A stretch of 60,849 nucleotides of DNA from Chryseobacterium gleum (GTDB lineage: Bacteria > Bacteroidota > Bacteroidia > Flavobacteriales_D > Sanyastnellaceae). Shown piece by piece: positions 18,392-26,318 of this stretch. Position 1 is the first letter of the stretch. Each line of letters begins with the position of its first letter. Below the pieces are notes generated by a model. It had not been told where the DNA came from and searched no databases. It worked only from the letters and a program-made list of their open reading frames with translations. The stretch covers positions 1 to 60,849 of the forward strand of contig CAMCVP010000012.1 in assembly GCA_945881835.1 (NCBI GenBank). The letters run 5' to 3'. The translations under genes and the position numbers were made by a program.

Positions 18392-18416
18392 AGAGGGCTT
18401 CGGCCCTCTTTCTTTT
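18392..18416 (+). terminator. Rho-independent terminator with C(UUCG)G tetraloop
   Basis: AGAGGGC (18392-18398), loop TTCG, GCCCTCT (18403-18409), then TTCTTTTT. The stem is perfect and the loop is the extra-stable UUCG type. It separates the 883-residue gene from the next CBM gene, which has its own promoter. Confidence 0.88.
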
Positions 18417-18424
18417 TGATATGC

Positions 18425-18456
18425 TTTTTGTAAAAGCAACAATTAGTCTATATTAG
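18425..18456 (+). promoter_or_regulatory. Promoter and TTGT-N7-ACAA operator of the 1101-residue CBM gene and GH16 gene
   Basis: TTTTTGTAAAAGCAACAATT (18425-18444) holds TTGT/ACAA with a 7-base centre. TTG at 18428-18430 is followed after exactly 18 bases by TATATTAG (18449-18456). Geometry is identical to the promoters at 13785 and 15631. Confidence 0.7.
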
Positions 18457-18476
18457 CACAACTTAAAATCAAACTT

Positions 18477-21400
18477 ATGTTTAAAAAATTACTTGCTTCT
18501 TTTATCGTTTCCCTTGGAATGTTATCGAGCGCTTATGCATTCAATGTAACGTTCAGCGTTGACATGAACGGCAGTGGACTCTCTAACGTTTCATTGAACG
18601 GAAATTTCAACGGATGGTGCGGTGTATGCGCACCCATGTCAGATACCAATGCCGATGGTATTTGGGAAATTACTATTCCTCTTGCCGCAGGAACTTACGA
18701 ATACAAGTTCACAGCAAACTCTGGAGCAAACTGGGAAATCCTAGCGCCAGGCGGTTCTTGCACGCTAACTACTGGTGGTTTCACCAATCGCGTGATTACT
18801 GTTGGAGCAGATGCAACCCTTCCTACCGTATGTTTCGCCTCTTGTTCGGCTTGTAACCAAGCGCCTCCGAGCTATCCTGTAACTTTTCAAGTAGATATGA
18901 ATGCCGTAACTGGATTCACTACTCCAACAGTGAACGGATCTTTCGACGGATGGTGCGGCAACTGTCACCCACTAACCGATACAAACGCAGATGGAATTTG
19001 GGAAACAACACTTTCTCTTCCAACTGGAAGTTATGAATACAAATTCGCATACGACAACTGGAACGGACAAGAAAATCTAACGGCTGGTTCTACTTGCACC
19101 ATGACAACTGGTCCTTACACCAATCGCGTAGTAAACGTTTCTGCTGCTGCCACTTTGCCTGCTGTATGTTGGGGAAGCTGCACAGCTTGTAACATTCAAC
19201 CTTCTAGCTATAGCGTGACCTTCCAACTTGACATGCAAAACGTTACCGGATTTACAACTCCTGAAGTAAACGGGACATTCAACGGATGGTGCGGAAACTG
19301 CAACGCCATGAGCGATGTGAACGGAGATAACATCTGGGAAACTACTGTTACTATTCCGGCTGGAAACTATGAATACAAATTTTCATATGATACTTGGACT
19401 GGACAAGAAAACCTAACTCCAGGTTCTTCTTGCACTATGACAACCGGTGCAAACACCAATCGTACGTTAAGTCTTACTGCTAACACTACACTACCTGTTG
19501 TTTGTTGGGCGAGCTGCGCTGCATGTACAGTGAACACAACTCCTGGTTGTACAGACATGAACGCCGTAAACTATAACCCTGCTGCAGGTACTAACGACGG
19601 TTCTTGCTTGTTCGCAACGAACTTCAACGTAGATATGAACTGTACTGATCCTTTCACCAATGTGTATATCACAGGTCCATGGTGCGGATGGTGCGGTGCA
19701 GACACGTACAATATTCTTACCGATGCAAACGCAGACGGCATCTACAGCGTAACTGTAAACCTTGCTGCTGGAAACGTTGAATACAAATACATGGTAGACA
19801 ACTGGGCTTCTCAAGAGAACCTTGTAGACGATGTTCAAAACGGAGGAACTTGTGCCCCTGTAACTGATGGAGCTACTTTCGCCAACAGACAAATCGCAGT
19901 GGGTACTACAACCAACGACGTTTATGGAAAATGTTCTGCATGTGATGGCGTTGTTACTGACCCATGCGACATTTTAACTTTGCCTTTCGATAACGCAGGT
20001 TCACTTTCTAGCTGGTATACAGTTGCCGACGCAACACTTCCAGAGGCAAGCATGACTTGGGACGCTACTGGAGCTCTTCGTTTAAGCGGATCAAACACTT
20101 CAGTTGCTATTGGTAAAGCATACATCTTCGAATACTTAAACAATGCTGTTAACTACAACGGAAACAATACTGTTCAACTTGAATTTGATGTAAAATCTGT
20201 TGGCGCTCTTGTTGGAACTGCTCTTCACCTTCTTACTGAATTCCCTGGAACAGGTGTTACAAACACCTTCGATATTCAAAACGGAGGTCTAAATGAAAAC
20301 ACTTGGACGCACTATTCATACACCTTCAATGGTTTAACTGCTGCTTCTATCTTCCGCATGCACTTCAACATGGCTGCTGGAGCATTCCTTGGTGCTGGTG
20401 GAACTATTCTTGTCGATAACATCGAACTGAATTGCTACACGCCAACAGTTATCCCTGGATGTACTGATCCAACTGCCTTGAACTACAACGCAGCTGCAAC
20501 GGAAGACGATGGTTCTTGCACATACGCAACGACTTACAATGTTACTTTCCAAGTGGATATGCAAAACGTAACCGGATTCACTACTCCAGAAGTAAACGGA
20601 ACATTCAACAACTGGTGCGGTGGATGCGCTCCAATGACCGATGCTAATGGAGATAACATCTGGGAACTTACTATCCCTATGGCTGGTGGTTCATACGAAT
20701 TCAAATACGCTTACGATGCTTGGGCTGGACAAGAAGCTCTTACTGAAGGAAGCTCGTGTACAGTGACTAACTTCGGTTTCACAAATCGCGCTATCAACGT
20801 TAACGCAGATGTAACTCTTCCTGTGGTTTGTTGGGCGAGCTGCACAAGCTGCGGACAATCTCCGGTAAGCTACTCTGTAACTTTCCAAGTGGATATGCAA
20901 AACGTAGCTGGATTTACAACTCCTGAAATCAACGGTACATTCAACAACTGGTGCGGTGGATGCTTCACTATGACCGATGCTAACGGAGATAATATCTGGG
21001 AAGGAACTACAGTTCTAGAAGAAGGAACATACGAATTCAAATACGCATACGATGCTTGGGCTGGTTCAGAACAATTAACTCCTGGAGACGCTTGCACCAT
21101 TACAAACGGCGGATTCACAAATCGCCTCTTAGAAGTTACTTCTGATATCGTTCTTCCTGTAGTTTGTTGGGCGAGCTGCTCTGATTGCGGAAGTATCGCC
21201 ACCCCTGTCGATATTACTTTCCAAGTAGACATGTCACAATACCTAGGAACATTCACTACTCCTGAAGTGAACGGTACATTCAACAACTGGTGCGGTGGTT
21301 GTGCTCCTATGACAGATACCAACGGAGACAACAAATGGGAAATCACTATTCCATTGACTCCTGGTACATACGAATACAAATTCGCTTTCGATTCATGGGC

Positions 21401-21782
21401 TGGACAAGAAAACCTAGTTTCTGGTTCTACATGTACGATTACTACAGATGGATTTACCAATCGTGTAATCACTGCAATCGATGCAGAAACTCTTCCTGCT
21501 GTATGTTGGGAAAGCTGTGAATTGTGTATTGATTTCGTTAGCGAAACTTCAAACAATCTTTCAGTTTATCCAAATCCTTCGAACGGAAACATTCGTATCA
21601 ACAGCAACTTAGGTCTTCCATACAACATCGAGGTATTCGATCTTTCAGGAAGAAAAGTTCAAGACATGAAAGTGTTCCAAAACAACACAGATATCAATTT
21701 GGAAAACCTTGCAAAAGGTGCTTACCAAATCAGAGTTTCAAACAACTACAATAGCGTTCGCGAGACCGTTATCATTCAATAA
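18477..21782 (+). CDS. Secreted protein with at least seven CBM48/20-like modules and T9SS signal
   Basis: 1101 residues: signal peptide (ending SAYAF); three CBM48/20-like repeats (about 22-345); a CTDMNAVNYNPAAGTNDGSC motif; a variant module with GPWCGWC (about 378-485); a jelly-roll-like domain of about 165 residues (about 490-655; WYTVADATLPEASMTWD to ILVDNIELNC); a second CTDPTALNYN motif; three further repeats (about 682-1012); and a T9SS type A domain (SVYPNPSNGNIRIN to the end). Many WCGxC, CT and CW..C cysteines recur at fixed spacing. Its stop overlaps the start of the GH16 laminarinase-like gene (TAATG), so the two are translationally coupled. I infer it concentrates the polysaccharide for the enzyme made from the same message. 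Confidence 0.82.
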   Translation: MFKKLLASFIVSLGMLSSAYAFNVTFSVDMNGSGLSNVSLNGNFNGWCGVCAPMSDTNADGIWEITIPLAAGTYEYKFTANSGANWEILAPGGSCTLTTGGFTNRVITVGADATLPTVCFASCSACNQAPPSYPVTFQVDMNAVTGFTTPTVNGSFDGWCGNCHPLTDTNADGIWETTLSLPTGSYEYKFAYDNWNGQENLTAGSTCTMTTGPYTNRVVNVSAAATLPAVCWGSCTACNIQPSSYSVTFQLDMQNVTGFTTPEVNGTFNGWCGNCNAMSDVNGDNIWETTVTIPAGNYEYKFSYDTWTGQENLTPGSSCTMTTGANTNRTLSLTANTTLPVVCWASCAACTVNTTPGCTDMNAVNYNPAAGTNDGSCLFATNFNVDMNCTDPFTNVYITGPWCGWCGADTYNILTDANADGIYSVTVNLAAGNVEYKYMVDNWASQENLVDDVQNGGTCAPVTDGATFANRQIAVGTTTNDVYGKCSACDGVVTDPCDILTLPFDNAGSLSSWYTVADATLPEASMTWDATGALRLSGSNTSVAIGKAYIFEYLNNAVNYNGNNTVQLEFDVKSVGALVGTALHLLTEFPGTGVTNTFDIQNGGLNENTWTHYSYTFNGLTAASIFRMHFNMAAGAFLGAGGTILVDNIELNCYTPTVIPGCTDPTALNYNAAATEDDGSCTYATTYNVTFQVDMQNVTGFTTPEVNGTFNNWCGGCAPMTDANGDNIWELTIPMAGGSYEFKYAYDAWAGQEALTEGSSCTVTNFGFTNRAINVNADVTLPVVCWASCTSCGQSPVSYSVTFQVDMQNVAGFTTPEINGTFNNWCGGCFTMTDANGDNIWEGTTVLEEGTYEFKYAYDAWAGSEQLTPGDACTITNGGFTNRLLEVTSDIVLPVVCWASCSDCGSIATPVDITFQVDMSQYLGTFTTPEVNGTFNNWCGGCAPMTDTNGDNKWEITIPLTPGTYEYKFAFDSWAGQENLVSGSTCTITTDGFTNRVITAIDAETLPAVCWESCELCIDFVSETSNNLSVYPNPSNGNIRINSNLGLPYNIEVFDLSGRKVQDMKVFQNNTDINLENLAKGAYQIRVSNNYNSVRETVIIQ

Positions 21783-22807
21783 TGAAAAGTAAATTATTCT
21801 TGTTCGTCTTTGCGTGTGGCTTCGGCCACGCGCAAGGGCAAACATGGAATCTCATCTGGTCCGATGAATTCAACGGTACTACCATTGACAATTCCAAATG
21901 GACACACGAGCTTGGCACAGGCGATTGGGGTTGGGGAAACAACGAACTTCAATACTACACAGCCAGCACCAACAACAGCTTCGTTGCTAACAGCGAGCTT
22001 CATATCCTTGCCAAACAGCAAGTCATTAACACCAGTAACTATTCTTCGGCTCGTCTCATTACCAAAGACAAATTTTCTTTTCAATACGGCAAGGTAGAAG
22101 GTCGATTAAAAGCTCCTGCCGGACAAGGTCTTTGGCCAGCATTCTGGATGCTTGGACAAAACATTGGTTCCGTTAGTTGGCCGCAATGTGGAGAAATTGA
22201 CATCATGGAACACGTGAACAACAACGCCTACGTTAACGGCACTGTTCACTACAACAACAACGGACACGTGTACGTCGGTGGTCAATACTACACGAACGTC
22301 GAAGATTATCACGTTTACTCTATCATTTGGAATCCATCTTCTATTCGTTTTTATGTAGATGGAAATATTTACTACACAAAAAACATTCTAAACAACGTAG
22401 CTGGAACCGAAGAATTTCACAATGAATTTTTCTTCATCCTAAACGTTGCGGTTGGTGGAAATTGGCCTGGAAGTCCAAATACCAGCACAACCTTCCCCGC
22501 TGAAATGACGGTAGATTACATTCGCGTATACCAACAAAACACCGTTGGCGTAGAAGAAGAAACGGCTCAAGAAATCAATTGTTATCCAAATCCGGCTAAC
22601 AACGTATTCAACGTTGAGAACCCATTTCTTTCACCCACATTTACGTGTAAGATTTTCGCTCTAGACGGAAGACTTATTTACTCAGAATCTTCTCAAGATC
22701 GCACCACCCACATTCCTTGCTCCGACTGGACCAACGGTATGTACTTCGTTGAATGCTCTAATTCGAATGGGGAGTCTTTGAAGAAATTATTTCTGATACA
22801 GGATTAG
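21782..22807 (+). CDS. Secreted GH16 laminarinase-like endo-beta-glucanase with T9SS signal
   Basis: A 341-residue GH16 enzyme with signal peptide (ending GQT), catalytic jelly roll about residues 20-255, and a C-terminal T9SS type A sorting domain (CYPNPANNVFNV onward). The typical laminarinase strands are present: WSDEFNGTTIDNSKW, GKVEGRLKAPAGQGLWPAFWMLG, and the catalytic GEIDIMEHVNN near residue 140 with nucleophile Glu, helper Asp and acid/base Glu in the E-I-D-I-M-E pattern. This subgroup usually cuts beta-1,3 or mixed beta-1,3/1,4-glucans. It is translated by coupling to the 1101-residue CBM protein upstream. No terminator is obvious beyond the small-hairpin array between it and the convergent gene. 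Confidence 0.92.
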   Translation: MKSKLFLFVFACGFGHAQGQTWNLIWSDEFNGTTIDNSKWTHELGTGDWGWGNNELQYYTASTNNSFVANSELHILAKQQVINTSNYSSARLITKDKFSFQYGKVEGRLKAPAGQGLWPAFWMLGQNIGSVSWPQCGEIDIMEHVNNNAYVNGTVHYNNNGHVYVGGQYYTNVEDYHVYSIIWNPSSIRFYVDGNIYYTKNILNNVAGTEEFHNEFFFILNVAVGGNWPGSPNTSTTFPAEMTVDYIRVYQQNTVGVEEETAQEINCYPNPANNVFNVENPFLSPTFTCKIFALDGRLIYSESSQDRTTHIPCSDWTNGMYFVECSNSNGESLKKLFLIQD

Positions 22808-22820
22808 GAAGATATTTTAT

Positions 22821-22942
22821 AAGATTCTTCGAAAGATGTTTCACAAGATTCTTCGAAAGATTTACTCCGTAAAAGTCTTTTCCTTTGCGAAGCAATCTTT
22901 GCAACGCAATCTTTGATTCATCAATCTTTGCGAAGCAATCTT
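22821..22942. repeat. Small-hairpin array, linker AAGAT then ATCTT
   Basis: The left part reads AAGAT between palindromes TC-TTC-GA, GT-TTC-AC, TC-TTC-GA and TTTAC-TCC-GTAAA. The right part reads ATCTT, the reverse complement of the first linker, between TGC-GAA-GCA, TGC-AAC-GCA, TGA-TTCA-TCA and TGC-GAA-GCA. The last unit overlaps the final codons of the convergent redoxin gene. Confidence 0.75.
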
Positions 22943-24111
22943 AAAACCGCATCCTCAATCTCGGCAGTGTGTTCTCTATAGTGCACTCCAGTTCCCGGAC
23001 CATAAAACCCCGTCCATACCTTCTTCACCTTTCCATCTTTACCTATCAAGATTAACGTTGGAAAAGACATCACGTGATTCAATTGTGAAAACACCATTGC
23101 AGCAGCCTTTTGAGGTGAATCAGCACCACAACCCAGATAAACCGGATAAGGCAAAGCCATTTGCTTAGCTTGAGAATTAATGCGTGTAAACGAAACTTTC
23201 TTGTCAGTTCCACGCTCAAACGAAACGGGAATCACCTGCAGCCCTTGTCCACTATACTTTTCATACATCGACTTCACGAATCGCGATTCGTCGGTGCAAT
23301 TCGGACACCACGTTCCCATGATCTGAACCAAAGTCACCTTGTCTTTCCAATCCTTCTCACCGAATGATCGTTCGGTCCTAACGTCGGAATTCAATTTTAA
23401 CTTCAATACTTCTTTCGGATTTTTCATCCAAGTCAATTGATCCGCCTCACGTAACTCAAAATTAGCATCCGCCTCACCTTTGAATTTAGCCATATAATGC
23501 TTGCCACTCATGAAGACACCTTCAATCTTATTGTCTATCAACTGTCCAGCTAAATAGAACAAATGCGTTCCGTCAAAAGCCGATAAATAAAAACGATTGT
23601 TTTCAAACGGCTCTCCCTGCAGGTAGCGATAGTCGCCCGTTTCAGTGAGAACAGTTCCGTAAACAACATATTCTTCTTTCACAACAGCCATATCCAAAAT
23701 CGCCGGAACTGAGTCGTCTTCGAAAACAATTCTATACTTCAAATGAACAGGAATATGAACCTTAGCATCGAACTCACGATCACGAATCCTGTTGTTCACA
23801 ATTTGAAAAGGAATGCGGTAATCGCCCGTGCGTGTCGGATCTACCCACTCGCCTGTTAAAATTCCCTTTTCCTTTCTTCCTTCAAAATAAGTGTTGAAAA
23901 GAGGAAGACTCGACGTAAACGTCGAGTCTTTTCCCCATTTAATATCAATTGGAATACGCTCTACTCCGTTCACAATTTCCCATCGTGATTCGTTGAGCAG
24001 ATCTATTCGGCAGGGAATGCTTTTGTCTTCAACTTTAAACACAATCAAATGCGATTGCGAAAAAACAGTTCCGCTGAGAGCAGCGAAAAACAAGAGCATC
24101 CAAGCCTTCAT
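22921..24111 (-). CDS. TlpA/redoxin-like thioredoxin-fold protein, exported
   Basis: The 396-residue protein has a signal peptide (ending VFSQ), an N-terminal beta-rich region of about 230 residues without a recognised name, and a C-terminal thioredoxin fold. The active-site motif GTWCPNCTDESRF (CxxC near residue 271) and the cis-Pro region SFPTLILIGKDGKV mark it as a TlpA/AhpC-TSA-type oxidoreductase that probably acts on disulphides in the periplasm. The last codons (RLLRKD) fall within a small-hairpin array, so the C-terminus may have been altered by it. Its start overlaps the stop of the aldehyde dehydrogenase gene by 1 bp (TAATG), so the two are co-translated. Confidence 0.85.
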   Translation of the reverse strand: MKAWMLLFFAALSGTVFSQSHLIVFKVEDKSIPCRIDLLNESRWEIVNGVERIPIDIKWGKDSTFTSSLPLFNTYFEGRKEKGILTGEWVDPTRTGDYRIPFQIVNNRIRDREFDAKVHIPVHLKYRIVFEDDSVPAILDMAVVKEEYVVYGTVLTETGDYRYLQGEPFENNRFYLSAFDGTHLFYLAGQLIDNKIEGVFMSGKHYMAKFKGEADANFELREADQLTWMKNPKEVLKLKLNSDVRTERSFGEKDWKDKVTLVQIMGTWCPNCTDESRFVKSMYEKYSGQGLQVIPVSFERGTDKKVSFTRINSQAKQMALPYPVYLGCGADSPQKAAAMVFSQLNHVMSFPTLILIGKDGKVKKVWTGFYGPGTGVHYREHTAEIEDAVLRLLRKD

Positions 24112-25655
24112 TATAAATCGAATTTAATTCCTTGAGCCAATGGCAACGAAGTAGAATAGTTAATGGTGTTGGTTTGTCTGCGCATGTAATTTCTCCACGC
24201 ATCAGATCCGCTCTCACGTCCGCCACCTGTCTCTTTCTCTCCTCCGAATGCTCCGCCAATCTCAGCACCGCTGGTTCCGATGTTCACATTTGCAATACCG
24301 CAGTCTGAACCTTCGCAACTTAAGAAACGCTCTGCTTCACGCATGTTGGTGGTCATGATAGCACTCGACAATCCTTGAACAACACCGTTTTGCATAGCAA
24401 TCGCCTCGTCCAATTCTTTGTACTTCATGATGTATAAAATCGGAGCAAACGTTTCGTGTTGAACAATTTCCAAACTGCTGTCTTTTACTTCAGCAATACA
24501 GGGTTTCACGTAACATCCGCTCTCATAGCCTTCTCCAGTCACAACACCGCCTTCAACAATGAAGTTCGCGCCTTCCGACTTCGCTTTTTCAATAGCTTTC
24601 AAATAAGTATCAACCGCCATCGTGTCGATCAACGGACCCACGTGGTTGTTTGAATCCAATGGATTTCCAATGCGAATCTGTCCGTAAGCAGCTACCAACT
24701 TCTCTTTCACTTCGTTGTAAACACTTTCGTGAATGATTAAGCGACGTGTTGAAGTGCAACGTTGTCCGGCAGTTCCCACTGCACCGAACACCGCACCAAT
24801 GATGGTCATTTTCAAATCTGCATTTTCAGTCACAATAATCGCATTGTTTCCGCCTAACTCTAACAACGACTTTCCAAAACGCTCTGCCACTTTCGCTCCA
24901 ACAATGCGACCCATGCGGGTGCTTCCTGTTGCAGAGATTAGTGGAATGCGATTGTCAACAGTCATCATCTCTCCTACTTTCACATCGCCAGAAACGATGG
25001 CTGAAATCCCTTCCGGAAGGTGATTCTCTGCAGCGATTTCGTTCCAGATATTTTGACAAGCAATTGCGCAAAGTGGCGCTTTCTCAGATCCTTTCCAAAT
25101 ACAAACGTCTCCGCAAATCCAAGCCAATGCGCTGTTCCAAGCCCATACTGCAACCGGGAAGTTGAATGCTGAAATAATTCCAACAACACCAAGCGGATGC
25201 CACTGCTCATACATGCGGTGACCCGGACGCTCGCTATGCATGGTTAATCCGTAAAGTTGACGAGACAATCCAACTGCGAAATCGCAGATGTCAATCATCT
25301 CTTGCACTTCACCCAAACCTTCTTGCAAGCTTTTTCCCATTTCATAACTCACCAACATGCCAAGCTCTTGCTTGTAATCGCGAAGGCGATTTCCAAACTG
25401 ACGAACAATTTCGCCACGCTTTGGAGCAGGCATTAGGCGCCATGTCTTGTATGCTTCCAAGGCAGTGGTCACCACCTTCTCATAATCTTCTTTCGTTGTG
25501 GTTTGCACCTTCGCGATCTCTTCTCCGTCTACTGGAGAATACGAGGTGATTAAATCTCCGTTCGAGAAAAAGTTTTGTCCTGTGCTGGTTCCAAGATTTT
25601 CCGCTTGAATTCCCAATTTGATCAGAACATCTGACATATCCATAGAATTGCTCAT
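24111..25655 (-). CDS. ALDH7-family aldehyde dehydrogenase (alpha-aminoadipic semialdehyde / piperideine-6-carboxylate dehydrogenase)
   Basis: About 514 residues of an NAD-dependent aldehyde dehydrogenase. ELGGNNAIIV provides the general-base Glu, and GTAGQRCTSTRRL the catalytic Cys in the arrangement typical of family 7 (antiquitin), whose members oxidise alpha-aminoadipic semialdehyde in lysine breakdown. The long C-terminal FGGEKETGGGRESGSDAW also fits this family. I prefer the start at 25655 (MSNSMDMSD): a minus-strand -7 box TACCTTTG at 25684-25677 lies inside the longer open frame, placing transcription start below the upstream candidate. No other lysine catabolism gene is nearby; the coupled redoxin gene gives no hint of substrate. 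Confidence 0.88.
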   Translation of the reverse strand: MSNSMDMSDVLIKLGIQAENLGTSTGQNFFSNGDLITSYSPVDGEEIAKVQTTTKEDYEKVVTTALEAYKTWRLMPAPKRGEIVRQFGNRLRDYKQELGMLVSYEMGKSLQEGLGEVQEMIDICDFAVGLSRQLYGLTMHSERPGHRMYEQWHPLGVVGIISAFNFPVAVWAWNSALAWICGDVCIWKGSEKAPLCAIACQNIWNEIAAENHLPEGISAIVSGDVKVGEMMTVDNRIPLISATGSTRMGRIVGAKVAERFGKSLLELGGNNAIIVTENADLKMTIIGAVFGAVGTAGQRCTSTRRLIIHESVYNEVKEKLVAAYGQIRIGNPLDSNNHVGPLIDTMAVDTYLKAIEKAKSEGANFIVEGGVVTGEGYESGCYVKPCIAEVKDSSLEIVQHETFAPILYIMKYKELDEAIAMQNGVVQGLSSAIMTTNMREAERFLSCEGSDCGIANVNIGTSGAEIGGAFGGEKETGGGRESGSDAWRNYMRRQTNTINYSTSLPLAQGIKFDL

Positions 25656-25676
25656 TGATTCTTTAATTTTAGAATG

Positions 25677-25684
25677 CAAAGGTA
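25677..25684 (-). promoter_or_regulatory. -7 promoter box of the aldehyde dehydrogenase gene
   Basis: The minus strand reads TACCTTTG, an exact TAnnTTTG match, 21 bp before the ATG at 25655. It decides the start choice. A mirror-image box for the divergent gene lies at 25713-25720. Confidence 0.55.
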
Positions 25685-25712
25685 CAACGTCCAAATACAT
25701 CAAAAGATGTTT

Positions 25713-25720
25713 TACCTTTG
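25713..25720 (+). promoter_or_regulatory. -7 promoter box of the HYC_CC_PP gene, possibly leaderless
   Basis: TACCTTTG ends only 4 bases before the ATG at 25725. Initiation about 5-7 bases after the box would put the transcript start at or within the start codon. Confidence 0.45.
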
Positions 25721-25724
25721 AAAT

Positions 25725-26156
25725 ATGCGGAAGCTCACCCTGATATTTATCTTGGGCCTATACAGCTTAATGTCTTTCGGTCTGGAAGCCAAGCTGCACT
25801 TCTGTTGTGGAAAATTACAAGCCATACATTTCTTCGAATTCGGTGACGAGCATCACGACGATTCTCACTCCGATCACAAGGGCTGTTGCCATTCCGAAGG
25901 ATGCTCAGAAGACGTTCTTATCGCCCTTCAATACGAAAGCGAACACGAGCAATGCGCATCTCCTTCTGTCCCACAATTATTTGCTTCTACTCCTGAGCCT
26001 ACTTATTTCTTATTTTATGTTGAAGGAAAATGCCAATCGGCAAATGCTCAACCAACATCACACGTACCCTTAATCTTTGAGCGGTATTCTCTTTTCTGTT
26101 GCAGAAAAGTCCCAACGGGATTAGTCCACAAAGTGGATACATCCTTTCAGGATTAG
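25725..26156 (+). CDS. HYC_CC_PP-type exported Cys/His-rich protein, tail from repeat DNA
   Basis: A 143-residue exported protein with signal peptide (LIFILGLYSLMSFG) followed by LHFCCGKL and a dense metal-ligand stretch (DEHHDDSHSDHKGCCHSEGC). This matches the HYC_CC_PP family found beside heavy-metal TonB receptors and HMA proteins in Bacteroidota; here HYC reads HFC. Its role is thought to be metal handling but is not established. Residues after about 127 (VPTGLVHKVDTSFQD) are translated from the small-hairpin array that begins at 26109, so the natural C-terminus appears to be replaced by repeat-derived sequence. It precedes the HMA and TonB-receptor genes in the same direction. Confidence 0.75.
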   Translation: MRKLTLIFILGLYSLMSFGLEAKLHFCCGKLQAIHFFEFGDEHHDDSHSDHKGCCHSEGCSEDVLIALQYESEHEQCASPSVPQLFASTPEPTYFLFYVEGKCQSANAQPTSHVPLIFERYSLFCCRKVPTGLVHKVDTSFQD

Positions 26157-26283
26157 TCCGCAAAGCGGATGTATCCCAACGGGATTGGTCCACGAAGTGG
26201 ATATGTCCCAAAGGGATTAGTCCTTTCAGGATTAGTCCGCAAAGCGGATGTATCCCAACGGGATCGGTCCACGAAGTGGATAG
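26109..26283. repeat. Small-hairpin array, six-base AT-rich linkers
   Basis: Palindromes CCC-AAC-GGG, CCAC-AAA-GTGG, CC-TTTCA-GG, CCGC-AAA-GCGG, CCAC-GAA-GTGG and CCC-AAA-GGG are separated by six-base linkers ATTAGT, ATACAT, ATGTAT, ATTGGT, ATATGT or ATCGGT. A 62-bp block starting at 26142 recurs at 26221 with one difference. It fills the space between the HYC_CC_PP and HMA genes and encodes the tail of the former. Confidence 0.8.
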
Positions 26284-26318
26284 AATAGAAATGTTAAATA
26301 TCAAAAATCTTCTTAAAA

